Positions 37,383 to 46,968 of a DNA stretch of 64,000 nt are shown here, piece by piece. How positions within the stretch are numbered: position 1 is the stretch's first letter; each line of letters begins with the position of its first letter. The DNA is from Planococcus citri. Lineage: Eukaryota > Arthropoda > Insecta > Hemiptera > Pseudococcidae. The notes beneath the pieces are model-generated. The model was not told the DNA's origin. It did not search any database and saw nothing but the letters and a program-made list of their open reading frames with translations. Position numbers and translations under genes: made by a program. The stretch covers positions 83,539,469 to 83,603,468 of the forward strand of contig NC_088677.1 in the NCBI RefSeq assembly GCF_950023065.1, read 5' to 3'.

Positions 37383-37755
37383 GATGGGTGTAATGTCGCA
37401 TGGGTCAAATGTCGCAAAGGAGACATTTCAGCATTAATAACATCATGGGTCAAATGTCGCATGGGTCAAATGTGCCAATTTGTAATTAAATCGTTGCCTG
37501 GGTCAAATGTCGCTATTTTGATTTACCCTGGGTCAATTGTCGCATGGGCGAAATGTCTATTTCACATCGGATATTCATGTGGGTGTAATGTCGCATGGGT
37601 CAAATGTCTCATATTGATGTGATGCAAACATCTATCAGAACATGGGTTAAATGTCGCATGGGTCAAATGTCGTTTTGAGAAAATCCAAAATTGATAAAAA
37701 CATGGGTGAAATGTCGCATGGGTCATATGTCGCATGGGTCAAATGTCCTGGTCCC
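37383..37755. mobile_element. Orphan right end of a Mutator-like element
   Basis: A mirror of 24514-25500 without its hAT insertion: TGGGTCAAATGTCGCATGGG words, ending GTCAAATGTCCTGGTCCC. It abuts a copia pol fragment, so it seems to have landed in that copia copy. Its partner end is uncertain. Confidence 0.75.
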
Positions 37756-38800
37756 CACAAATGCCTCAGCACGTTTCATCGTAATACCTATCTCTTGACA
37801 AATCCTCTAAAACATACCCTTCACAAACTCCAACGTGTTATCTCAACGGATAAACACCAGCTTCACACTATGAATGGCTTCGGTATGTTTCACATAATCT
37901 TCGAAACACCAACCTACATCGCACCTATGAACCATAATGTACGACACATTATAATGACTAAAGTCATCTAAGAAATTCAGAACGTAGGAGTCGCCCTCAA
38001 CCAGGGATGAAAACTGTAACCGAAATTTTTAACCGAAATGAATTTTAACCGCTAAAATGAGGAAAAAACTGTAACGGTAACCATAACCATAACCGAAATT
38101 ATTGATTTGAAATTTTTTAACCATAACCTTAACCGATTCATTTTTTCGTTTTGGTTAAATACATAACGGTTATATTTTAAAAGTAAAAATCTCACTTTTT
38201 CGTGTAAAATATGACATTTATCATGATTTTTTAGAAAAAAAGGGCTCAATTTTGTCTAAAATTTTCTTCAAACTCAAAAATTGGCTGTGAAATAGCATTT
38301 TTTTTCGGTTTTTTGGCTGCAGGCGCACTTTTTTGACATTGAAGTGCAATTAATTTTTGATAAATGAAAGAAAACCATAACCTTTATTTTTAACCTTAAC
38401 CTTTATTTTTTTGAGTCATAACCGTAACCCTTAACCGTAACCATAATAAATAATTTTGAAAAAAATAACCGCTAAAAAAATAACGGATATTTTTTTTCAT
38501 TTCGGTTTCCATCCCTGCCCTCAACCGATTGAGGCAATGGCCCCACTACGTCTGTATGAACGAGCTTGAGTATTCTATCTACAATATGTCTCTCATTGTT
38601 ACAGGGATTCCTGCAGAGTTTCACTTTCGCACACACGTCACAGTTGGTCATCGACAATCCGGAGTTCGACGGAAGATCCTCAATTTTATTCAAGACTTTA
38701 TCGCTCGGATGCCCGAGTCGTTGGTGCCATACCTTCGCCTCCTCGGACACCTCCATTGCGCTCTCAACAGGTTCCAACACGTACTGGAAACAAGAGAATT
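37756..38800 (-). pseudogene. Broken Ty1/copia pol fragment (pre-integrase and integrase)
   Basis: On the minus strand the upstream part (about 38800-38518) encodes VWHQRLGHPSDKV, then CDVC, then HTDVVGPLPQSVEG. This is the zinc-binding pre-integrase module and the first catalytic Asp of a copia integrase. The frame is split by an hAT MITE. It resumes at 38001 with DSYVLNFLDDFSHYN, then a decayed stretch with two in-frame stops around LVFIR and EFVKGMF. The order and spacing are those of a copia integrase core (Y-L-F-DD-S, then a DN-EF block). Upstream of about 38800 the frame hits a stop, and downstream a Mutator-like end truncates it. The element is dead. Confidence 0.8.
38002..38517. mobile_element. 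hAT MITE in the copia fragment, perfect 8-bp duplication
   Basis: The left end is CAGGGATGAAAACTGTAACC and the inverted right end CAGGGATGGAAACCGAAATG. CCCTCAAC flanks both sides (37994-38001 and 38518-38525). The copia reading frame continues across the insertion when one duplication copy is counted, confirming the boundaries. The interior is filled with AACCGAAATT and CATAACC words. There is no transposase. Confidence 0.9.
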
Positions 38801-39059
38801 AAAAATACGCGAGTAACAGCAACATTTTGATGTAATTAGTCACAAAATTGGGAAAAAAAGGAGGAGTAAGGAGTTTTGATTTGGCAACACTCCAACTACA
38901 CTCCTACTCCTTTTTGAAACTGTGGGAGTACTCCAGCATAGGAGTATGGCTCCACACTACAGCATGGAGTGCTCCTACTCCAAGCATATACTCCTCAAAA
39001 AATCTCACTCCTTGCACTCCTTACTCCTACTCTTACTCCACTCTTGCAACACTGGTACT
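38801..39059. repeat. ACTCC-rich repeat
   Basis: CTCCTACTCC and GGAGTACTCC words in both orientations lie between GGCAACACTCC near 38882 and TTGCAACACTGG near 39047. It resembles the motif-array ends of the hAT-like elements, but the two ends are not in clear inverse orientation. Confidence 0.45.
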
Positions 39060-39505
39060 TAACCATGCAAATGTGTAACTGTGCAAATGTGTAAACATGT
39101 ACCTGTGCAGAAGTGTAAATGTGCAAATGTGTAACCGTGCAAATGTGTAAATGGGCAAACATGTAAATGTGCAAACATGTAAACGTTGAAATAAGCAAAT
39201 GTGAAAACTTGCAAACGTGTAAACATGGAATCATGTAATCATGTAAATGTGTCAATGTGTAATTGTGTAATCGAGAAATCATGCAAATGTCTAAACGTGC
39301 AAACATGCAAATGTGAAAAGTGTGAACATGTTAACATGCAAACACGTAAATGTGCAACCGTGTAAACTTGTAAACATGTAATTGTGTAAACGTGTAATTG
39401 TGTAGACGTGTTATTGAGTAATTTTGCACACATGCAAATGTGTAAACATGCAAACATGTAACCTTGCAAACGTGCAAACATGTAACTGTGCAAGTGATTA
39501 AACTT
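39060..39505. repeat. 8-bp satellite, inverted edge (TGTGTAAA type)
   Basis: Units of 8 bases such as ATGTGTAA, ATGTGCAA and ACATGTAA run in tandem. The strand switches near 39505 (AAGTGATTAAACTTTACAAG), after which the complementary TTTGCACGACTGCACG form follows. Confidence 0.8.
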
Positions 39506-39950
39506 TACAAGTTTGCACTTCTGCACATTTGCAAGCCTGCATGTTTGCATGTTTGCATGTCTGCCAGTCTGCGCGACTGCATGTTTGCACAACTGCACAT
39601 TTGCGCGACTGCACGTTTGCACGACTGCACGTTTGCGCGACTGCACGTTTGCACGACTGCACATTTGCACAATTGCACGTTTGCACAATTGCACGTTTGC
39701 ACAATTGCACGTTTGCACAACTGCACGTTTGCACAACTGCACGTTTGCATGACTGCACGTTTGCATGACTGCACATTTGCATGACTGCACGTTTGCACAA
39801 CTGCATGTTTGCACGACTGCACATTTGCACAACCACACGTTTGCACAACCACACATTTGCATGACCACATGTTTGCACAACTGCACGTTTGCACGACTGC
39901 ACATTTGCACAACTGCACATTTGCACGACTGCATGTTTGCACAACTGCAC
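39506..39950. repeat. 16-bp satellite array, TGCACGACTGCACGTT type, block 1
   Basis: The monomer is TGCACGACTGCACGTT, with frequent C-to-T and G-to-A changes at the two CG sites (TGCACAACTGCATGTT and similar). Because 16 is not a multiple of 3 and the unit lacks stops, all frames stay open for hundreds of codons. The resulting Cys-rich frames are not genes. Confidence 0.9.
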
Positions 39951-40569
39951 TTTTACATGTTTACACAATTACACAATTACATGTTTGCAGTTCACTTCAG
40001 TTTACTATTTTTTAGAGAAGTAGATATTGTAATTATATAGGTATGAGTATTTTTTAATAATTATTTATAGTACAATGAGTGCATTCTTAAATTGTTTTCA
40101 TTTTAAATTCATATCTTTGCTTTTTACAGGCCAATGTCAGAATGAGTTTGTATTTGCAGTGATTAGGTGAATAAAATAAGAGGATCATGTGACCACCTGT
40201 TAGGTGAACAATTATATTATATTATGTATTTCTTACTTGTTTGTTTTCCTACTGTAAGTTTCATAGATTGGATTTGCAATTTTATTTGTATTTTTTATTC
40301 AGAATTATTCTGGTGTATGTGATCAATGTGTACATTTTTTCACCTTTTGGTTCTTGTTATTGCTCTAATTTATTTTAATTTTGGTTTACCATGATTTTGT
40401 GTTTTTATAATAAAGAACCAATAATTAGTGGCACTTTAGGACTATATATGTAAAGAGGCATAATTATTTAAGCCAATAAGCAATGGGATTTTAGCACATA
40501 GGTGGAGCAATAACTGAAGTCAATAAGTACAGGTAAATTTATTTTAATTCTGCATTATTGCATGTTCCC
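39951..40569. repeat. 619-bp spacer, copy 1
   Basis: It runs from TTTTACATGTTTACACAATT to GCATTATTGCATGTTCCC. It differs from copy 2 (41000-41618) by about two visible substitutions. No coding frame is seen. Confidence 0.9.
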
Positions 40570-40999
40570 ACATTTACACATTTACACATTCACACATTCA
40601 CACATTCACACATTTACCTACATATTATCACATTTACATATCTGCATGATTACATGTCTGCCTGTTTGCACGACTGCACGTTTGCACAACTGCACGTTTG
40701 CACGACTGCACGTTTGCACAACTGCACGTTTGCACGACTGCACATTTGCACGACTGTACGTTTGAAAGACTGCACGTTTGCACGATTGCATGTTTGCACG
40801 ACTACACCACTGCAGGTTTGCAAGACTGCACATTTGCACGACTGCACATTTGCATGTTTGCACAATTGCACGTTTGCATGACTGCACGACAGCACGTTTG
40901 CACAACTGCACGTTTGCACGTTTGCACGACTGCACGTTTGCACAACTGCACGTTTGCACGACTGCACATTTGCACGACTGCACGTTTGCACAACTGCAC
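40570..40999. repeat. 8-bp then 16-bp satellite, block 2
   Basis: It begins with 8-bp ACATTTAC and ACATTCAC units, then changes into TGCACGACTGCACGTT monomers. Confidence 0.9.
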
Positions 41000-41618
41000 T
41001 TTTACATGTTTACACAATTACACAATTACATGTTTGCAGTTCACTTCAGTTTACTATTTTTTAGAGAAGTAGATATTGTAATTATATAGGTATGAGTATT
41101 TTTTAATAATTATTTATAGTACAATGAGTGCATTCTTAAATTGTTTTCATTTTAAATTCATATCTTTGCTTTTTACAGGCCAATGTCAGAATGAGTTTGT
41201 ATTTGCAGTGATTAGGTGAATAAAATAAGAGGATCATGTGACCACCTGTTAGGTGAACAATTATATTATATTATGTATTTCTTACTTGTTTGTTTTCCTA
41301 CTGTAAGTTTCATAGATTGGATTTGCAATTTTATTTGTATTTTTTATTCAGAATTATTCTGGTGTATGTGATCAATGTGTACATTTTTTCACCTTTTGGT
41401 TCTTGTTATTGCTCTAATTTATTTTAATTTTGGTTTACCATGATTTTGTGTTTTTATAATAAAGAACCAATAATTAGTGGCACTTTAGGACTATATATGT
41501 AAAGAGCCATAATTATTTAAGCCAATAAGCAATGGGATTCTAGCACATAGGTGGAGCAATAACTGAAGTCAATAAGTACAGGTAAATTTATTTTAATTCT
41601 GCATTATTGCATGTTCCC
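41000..41618. repeat. 619-bp spacer, copy 2
   Basis: The same length as copy 1. Visible differences are AAAGAGCCAT for AAAGAGGCAT and GGGATTCTAG for GGGATTTTAG. Confidence 0.9.
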
Positions 41619-42957
41619 ACATTTACACATTCACACATTCACACATTTACCTACATATTAGCACATTTACATATCTGCATGATTACATGTCTGCCTGTTT
41701 GTACGACTGCACATTTGCACAACTGCACATTTGCACGACTGCACGCTGCATGTTTGCACGACTGCACATTTGCACGACTGCACGTTTGCACGACTGCACG
41801 TTTGCACGACTGCACGTTTGCGCAACTGCACGTTTGCCCAACTGCACGTTTGCCCGACTGCACGACTGCATGTTTGCACGACTGCACGTTTGCACGACTG
41901 CACGTTTGCAAGACTGCACGTTTGCACGACTGCACCGTTTGCGTGACTGTATGTTTGCACAACTGCACGTTTGCACGACTGCACGTTTGCACAACTGCAC
42001 GCGTTTGCACAACTGCATATTCGGACGACTGCACATTTGCATGACTGCACGTTTGCATGATTGCACATTTGCACAACTGCATGTTTGCATGACTGCACGT
42101 TTGAACAACCGCACGTTTGCACGACTGCACGTTTGCACAACTGCATGTTTGCATGACTGCACATTTGCACGACTGCATGTTTGCACAACTGCACGTTTGC
42201 ACGACTGCACGTTTGCACAACTGCACATTTGCACAACTGCACGCGTTTGCACAACTGCATGTGCGGATGACTGCACGTTTGCACAATTGCACATTTGCAC
42301 AACTGCACGTTTGCACAACTGCACGCGTTTGCACAACTGCACGTTCGGACGACTGCACGTTTGCACAACTGCACGTTTGCACAACTGCACGTTTGCACAA
42401 CTGCACGTTTGCACAACTGCACGTTTGCACAACTGCACGTTTGCACAACTGCACGTTTGCACAACTGCACGTTTGCACCACTTCACGTTTGCATGACTGC
42501 ACGTTTGCACAACTGCACATTTGCACGACTGCACGTTTGCACGACTGTACATTTGCATGACTGCACGTTTGTACGACTGCACGTTTGCACGACTGCACGA
42601 CTGCACATTTGCACATTTGCAAGACTGCACGTTTGAACGACTGCACGACTGCACATTTGAACGACTGCACGACTGCATGTTTGCACAACTGCAGGTTTGC
42701 ACAACTGCATGTTTGCATGACTGCACGTTTGCACAACTGCACGTTTGCACAACTGCACGTTTGCACGACTGTACATTTGCACGACTGCACGTTTGCACAA
42801 CTGCACGTTTGCACGACTGCACGACTGCACATTTGACGTTTGCACTACTGCACGACTGCACGTTTGCACGTTTGCATGACTGCACGCTTGAACGACTGCA
42901 CGTTTGCATGACTGCAGAACTGCACGTTTGCACGACTGCACGTTTGCACAACTGCAC
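41619..42957. repeat. 16-bp satellite array, block 3, 1.3 kb
   Basis: The largest block. It includes short deletions (GCACGCTGCATG near 41744), CGACTGCACGACTGC duplications and several ACTGCACGCGTTTGC variants (near 42000, 42240, 42320), so sub-blocks have been duplicated locally. Confidence 0.9.
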
Positions 42958-43573
42958 TTTTACATGTTTACACAATTACACAATTACATGTTTGCAGTTC
43001 ACTTCAGTTTACTATTTTTTAGAGATGTAGATATTGTAATTATATAGGTATGAGTATTTTCTAATAATTATTTATAGTACAATGAGTGCATTCTTAAATT
43101 GTTTTCATTTTAAATTCATATCTTTGCTTTTCACAGGCCAATGTCAGAATGAGTTTGTATTTGCAGTGATTAGGTGAATAAAATAAGAGGATCATGTGAC
43201 TACCTGTTAGGTGAACAATTATATTATATTATGTATTTCTTACTTGTTTGTTTTCTCACTAGTTTCATAGATTGGATTTGTAATTTTATTTGTATTTTTT
43301 ATGCAGAATTATTCTGGTGTATGTTATCAATGTGTACATTTTTTCACCTTTTGGTTCTTGTTATTGCTCTATTTTATTTTAATTTTGGTTTACCATGATT
43401 TTGTGTTTTTATAATAAAGAACCAATAATTAGTGGCACTTTAGGACTATATATGTAAAGAGGCATAATTATTTAAGCCAATAAGCAATGGGATTTTAGCA
43501 CATAGGTGGAGCAATAACTGAAGTCAATAAGTGCAGGTAAATTTATTTTAATTCTGCAAGTTTGCATGTTCCC
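42958..43573. repeat. 616-bp spacer, copy 3
   Basis: The same spacer with roughly ten or more differences from copies 1 and 2, including a small deletion near 43257. It is the oldest of the three. Confidence 0.9.
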
Positions 43574-44215
43574 ACATTTACACATTCACACATTCACACA
43601 TTTACCTACGTATTAGCACATTTACATATGTGAGGGCGCATAAGGAAAGGGACCTATAAGGACCAAAAAAAAAAAAAAAAAAGTTCTCTGAAATTGTTGT
43701 AGGAACACAACAATTTCAGAGAACTTTTTTTTTTTTTTTTTTGGTCCTTAGGTCCCTTTTTGTATGCGCCCTCACATATCTGCCTGTTTACATGTCTGCG
43801 CACGACTGCCTGTTTGCACGAGCGCATGTTTGCAGGACTGCACGTTTGCACGGCCGCATGTTTGCAGGACCGCACGTTTGCACGACCGCATGTTTGCACG
43901 ACCGCACGTTTGCACGACCGCACGTTTGCACGACCGCACATTTGCACGACCGCACGTTTGCACAACCGCACGTTTGCACGACAGCACATTTGCACAACAG
44001 CATGTTTGCACGACTGCACGTTTGCACGACAGCACGTTTGCACAACAGCACGTTTGCACAACCGCACGTTTGCACGTCCGCACATTTGCACGTCTGCACC
44101 TTTGCACGTCTGCATGTCTGCCCGTCTGCACGTTTGCATGTCTAAACGTGTCATCATATAATCGTGTAAATGTGTAAATGTGTAATTGTGTAATTGTGTA
44201 AACGTGTAATCGTGT
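43574..44215. repeat. 8-bp and 16-bp satellite, block 4, with strand switch
   Basis: After 8-bp ACATTTAC units and a hairpin insertion, monomers of a GC-richer type (CACGACCGCACGTTTG) follow. Near 44150 the array changes strand to TGTGTAAATG words, mirroring the left edge at 39060-39505. Confidence 0.85.
43630..43775. mobile_element. Hairpin MITE inserted in the satellite
   Basis: A 146-bp near-perfect hairpin begins GTGAGGGCGCATAAGG. Its arms also hold GGACC with a long A-run and GTTCTCTGAAATTGTTG. It is flanked by ATAT on both sides (43626-43629, 43776-43779); copies of the array at 40630 and 41660 show the empty TTACATATCTGC site. A TA or ATAT duplication suggests Tc1/mariner-like mobilisation. 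Confidence 0.8.
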
Positions 44216-44434
44216 ACAAATTGCAATTGAAAAAGTTTGAATTGATATAAAAAATCAATTTCAGGCTCAATAACAAACCTCTTGATTGACACTCAATTGT
44301 AATCAAACATCGATTTATCGAACACAAAAATTGATTTCAAACAAGTTTGAAATAATAACCAATCAATTCTAGCCTCGAGCACAAACCTCTCAATAATAAA
44401 TCAATTGTGATCAAAAATCGATGAATCGAATAAA

Positions 44435-45356
44435 AATAAGGCTTTTGACGTATTGCGGGTTGCATATCGGTTTGCCTGAACTTTATCGGTTTGGTGGGCA
44501 TTCTTATCAGTGAGTATCAAAATTTCATATTTTGAGCAATTTTCACAAGGCGTTTTTGAAATGTATAGCTTTAATTTAGTGTTTTCTTCAATTTTAAACA
44601 CTGTTAAACCCTGTAATGGAAAAAGATCCTCTCTTCGTCGAGTTTTAAAGAAGTTAACAAAACGTCTTTGAACCTGGACAAAGAGCGGATCTTTTTCCTT
44701 CACAGGATTTAACAGTGTTTAAAATTGAAGGAAAAACTAAATAAAAGCTATAAATTTCAAAAACACCTTGTGAAAATGGCTCAAAATATGAAATTTTGAT
44801 ACTCACTGATAAGAATGCCCACCAAACCGATAAAGTTCAGTAGTGATGGCAAACTATCGATAGTTTTTCAATAGTATCGATAGTTTTTTTTAACTATCGA
44901 TAGTTTGACCGATAGTTTTTTTTAAAAGTATTGAAAAAACTATCAATAGTTTTTGGATGCTATCGAACTATCGAAAATCCAATGTTTTATTGAATTTTCA
45001 ACCAAATTTTTGTAAAAAAGGATCGCTATTGTTCATTTTTTCAATAAAAAAAAGTATTGTTTCTTTTTTTCTCTCTCAAAATGATGTCCCTTGATTTTTT
45101 CAGATAAAAAACGTAATAATGAACCTCCAAACTCGTGGAATCACATCCATTATCAGTTTTTAATGAAAATTGAAAGCTATCGAAAAAACTATCGATAGTA
45201 TCAATAGTTTTTGTTACTACCGAAAAAACTATCGATAGTAAAAACTATTGAAATTTTCACTCGAAAACACTATCGATAGTGAAAACTATCGATCGTTGCC
45301 ATCACTAAAGTTCAGGCAAACCGATATGCAACCCGCAATACGTCAATAGCCTTATT
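44435..45356. mobile_element. Foldback element in the ATCGATT satellite
   Basis: The ends AATAAGGCTTTTGACGTATT and, inverted, AATAAGGCTATTGACGTATT continue for about 200 bp of near-identical arm (GTTGCATATCGGTTTGCC and onward). A TA duplication is possible but ambiguous because the end itself is palindromic. Its right arm is split by the hAT MITE at 44841-45307. There is no coding frame. Confidence 0.7.
44841..45307. mobile_element. hAT MITE with perfect 8-bp duplication
   Basis: The element starts TAGTGATGGCAAACTATCGA and ends with the inverse CGTTGCCATCACTA. AAGTTCAG flanks both sides (44833-44840, 45308-45315). The opposite arm of the host foldback shows the empty site. The interior consists of ACTATCGATAGT words in array. 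At 467 bp there is no transposase. Confidence 0.9.
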
Positions 45357-45753
45357 GATTTATTTGCGATTTTCAACCTTACACGATCAAACAACTAAGT
45401 TGAAAATAATGAAAAAAATCAATTTCAGCCTCAAGCACAAATCTCTCGATTTGGAATCGATTGTGATCAAAAATGGATTAATCGAACACAAAAATCGATT
45501 TATTTATTTTGCGCTTTTAAACCTTACCCGATCGAACAAGTTTGAAATAATAAAATATCAATTCTTGCCTCAAACACAAACCCCTCGATTGAAAATCAAT
45601 CGAGTTCAAAAATCGATTAATCGAACCCCAAAAATCGATTCATTTGCGATTTTCAATCGTATATGATCAAAAATGTATCATTATTTTTCCCTAAAGAATT
45701 ATTTCTGGGGGAAAAAATCGATCACGATCGAAAATCAATTATTGGATTCCAAC

Positions 45754-46376
45754 CAGGGTTGAGAGAACGAACAGAGAACGAGAACGAAGAACAACAGAAC
45801 GGCTATTTTTTTCCTGAGAAGGAACGAAAGAACAAACGTTTTGAAACTTTTTTGAAAAGAACAGAGGACAAAAGAACGAACAAAGAATGAATTTTTTTTG
45901 GAACAGAAGAACGAGAACTGTTCTCTTAGTTGTTTTGAATGGCGTTCTCGTTCCCGCCTCATTTTTTGTTTCAGGCGACTTTTTGAGTGTAAATCTGTCA
46001 AAAAACTGTCTTGAACGTTATTATAATTTTGTAAATGCTGAATTTTTTAGCAAAGGCAAATTGATAATGCCTATTTGACGTTCGTTTTATGATGTATATT
46101 GTAAAAAAATTGCAATTGAAAGCATATGCATGTTTTGTTTACCTTTTTAAAAAAAAATTATGTATTTTTCACCTTGCATTGCAATAAAAAAAAGTGGGAA
46201 CGAACGACAGGAACGAGAACAAAGAACGAAAATGTCAGCGGAGAACGATAATGGGAACGAAAGAACAAATTCCACACACAATTGTGAGAACGAAGGAAAG
46301 ATCATATGGTTTATTTGGCATCAGGAATGTCGAGAACCGAGAACGGGAACAAAATTTTGTTGTTCTCTCAACCCTG
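45754..46376. mobile_element. hAT MITE with perfect 8-bp duplication
   Basis: The element starts CAGGGTTGAGAGAACGAAC and ends with the inverse GTTCTCTCAACCCTG. ATTCCAAC flanks both sides (45746-45753, 46377-46384). The interior is rich in GAACGAGAAC words. The open frames at both edges are from this array and are not genes. Confidence 0.9.
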
Positions 46377-46500
46377 ATTCCAACTAAGTAATCGATTTAT
46401 TTGCGATTTTGGATCTCTCATGTCGAATAGTTTTTGTGAAACGAATATAAATTTTAGCTTCAAAAGTAAACCAATCGATCAAAAATCGGTTATGATATAC

Positions 46501-46968
46501 ATAAAATCCAGGCATTGCAAATCGATTCATTTCATTGATGATGTTCGAAATTATCATTTGTTTTGCATTGTTTCATCTCATTTCTTGCTAAGTTAAGTAG
46601 GTACCTATTTTTTTCGGTAAAAATTGACAAACATTGCATTTTTCTTCTCAAAAATGGATTTTTCAATTTTCGATTTTGATCATAATAAAATGAGGTTTTT
46701 TTTATGAATTGAAAATCTAAATTAGGTACCTAATTTCTTTCAAAAATACAAAATTGCATCCCTCCTCAATAAAAATTATACTCAGCTTTCCTCCATCTCT
46801 TCAATTCAACCCTCTCTCTCCTCTCCTGAAATAGATTACTACCATTTTCCAGCCAGCCAATCTGAAACCTGTAGCTCTTCCCAACCCCCCCCCCCCCCCC
46901 CCCACCCAAAATAAATCACAAACTATTTTCCAACCCTGAAAAAAACTCTACACATTCTTGAAAGAAAT
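46501..46968. other. AT-rich DNA with a poly-C tract
   Basis: No gene is seen. A run of about twenty C lies near 46885. Confidence 0.5.

Larger units (their letters stand above)
44216..46500. repeat. ATCGATT-rich satellite, about 130 bp, interrupted
   Basis: Units contain ATCAAAAATCGATTAATCGA, ACACAAAAATCGATTTATTT, AAACAAGTTTGAAATAATA and CTCAAGCACAAACCTCTCGA, visible at about 44225-44434, 45357-45745 and 46385-46500. One foldback and two hAT MITEs interrupt the array. Confidence 0.7.

Noticed and set aside
24514..37755. One single 13-kb Mutator-like element
   Set aside because: The ends match but the 9-bp flanks do not. It was therefore annotated as two orphan ends.
38801..39059. A complete hAT element with ACTCC words
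   Set aside because: The candidate ends are in the same rather than inverse orientation and no duplication was found.
41651..42975. Long Cys-rich open frames of up to 430 codons on both strands
   Set aside because: They are open in many frames at once because the 16-bp satellite unit contains no stop in any phase. There is no start context, splice structure or codon bias.
45663..46391. Charged open frames rich in Glu, Asn and Arg
   Set aside because: They are translations of the GAACGAGAAC array inside the hAT MITE at 45754-46376.
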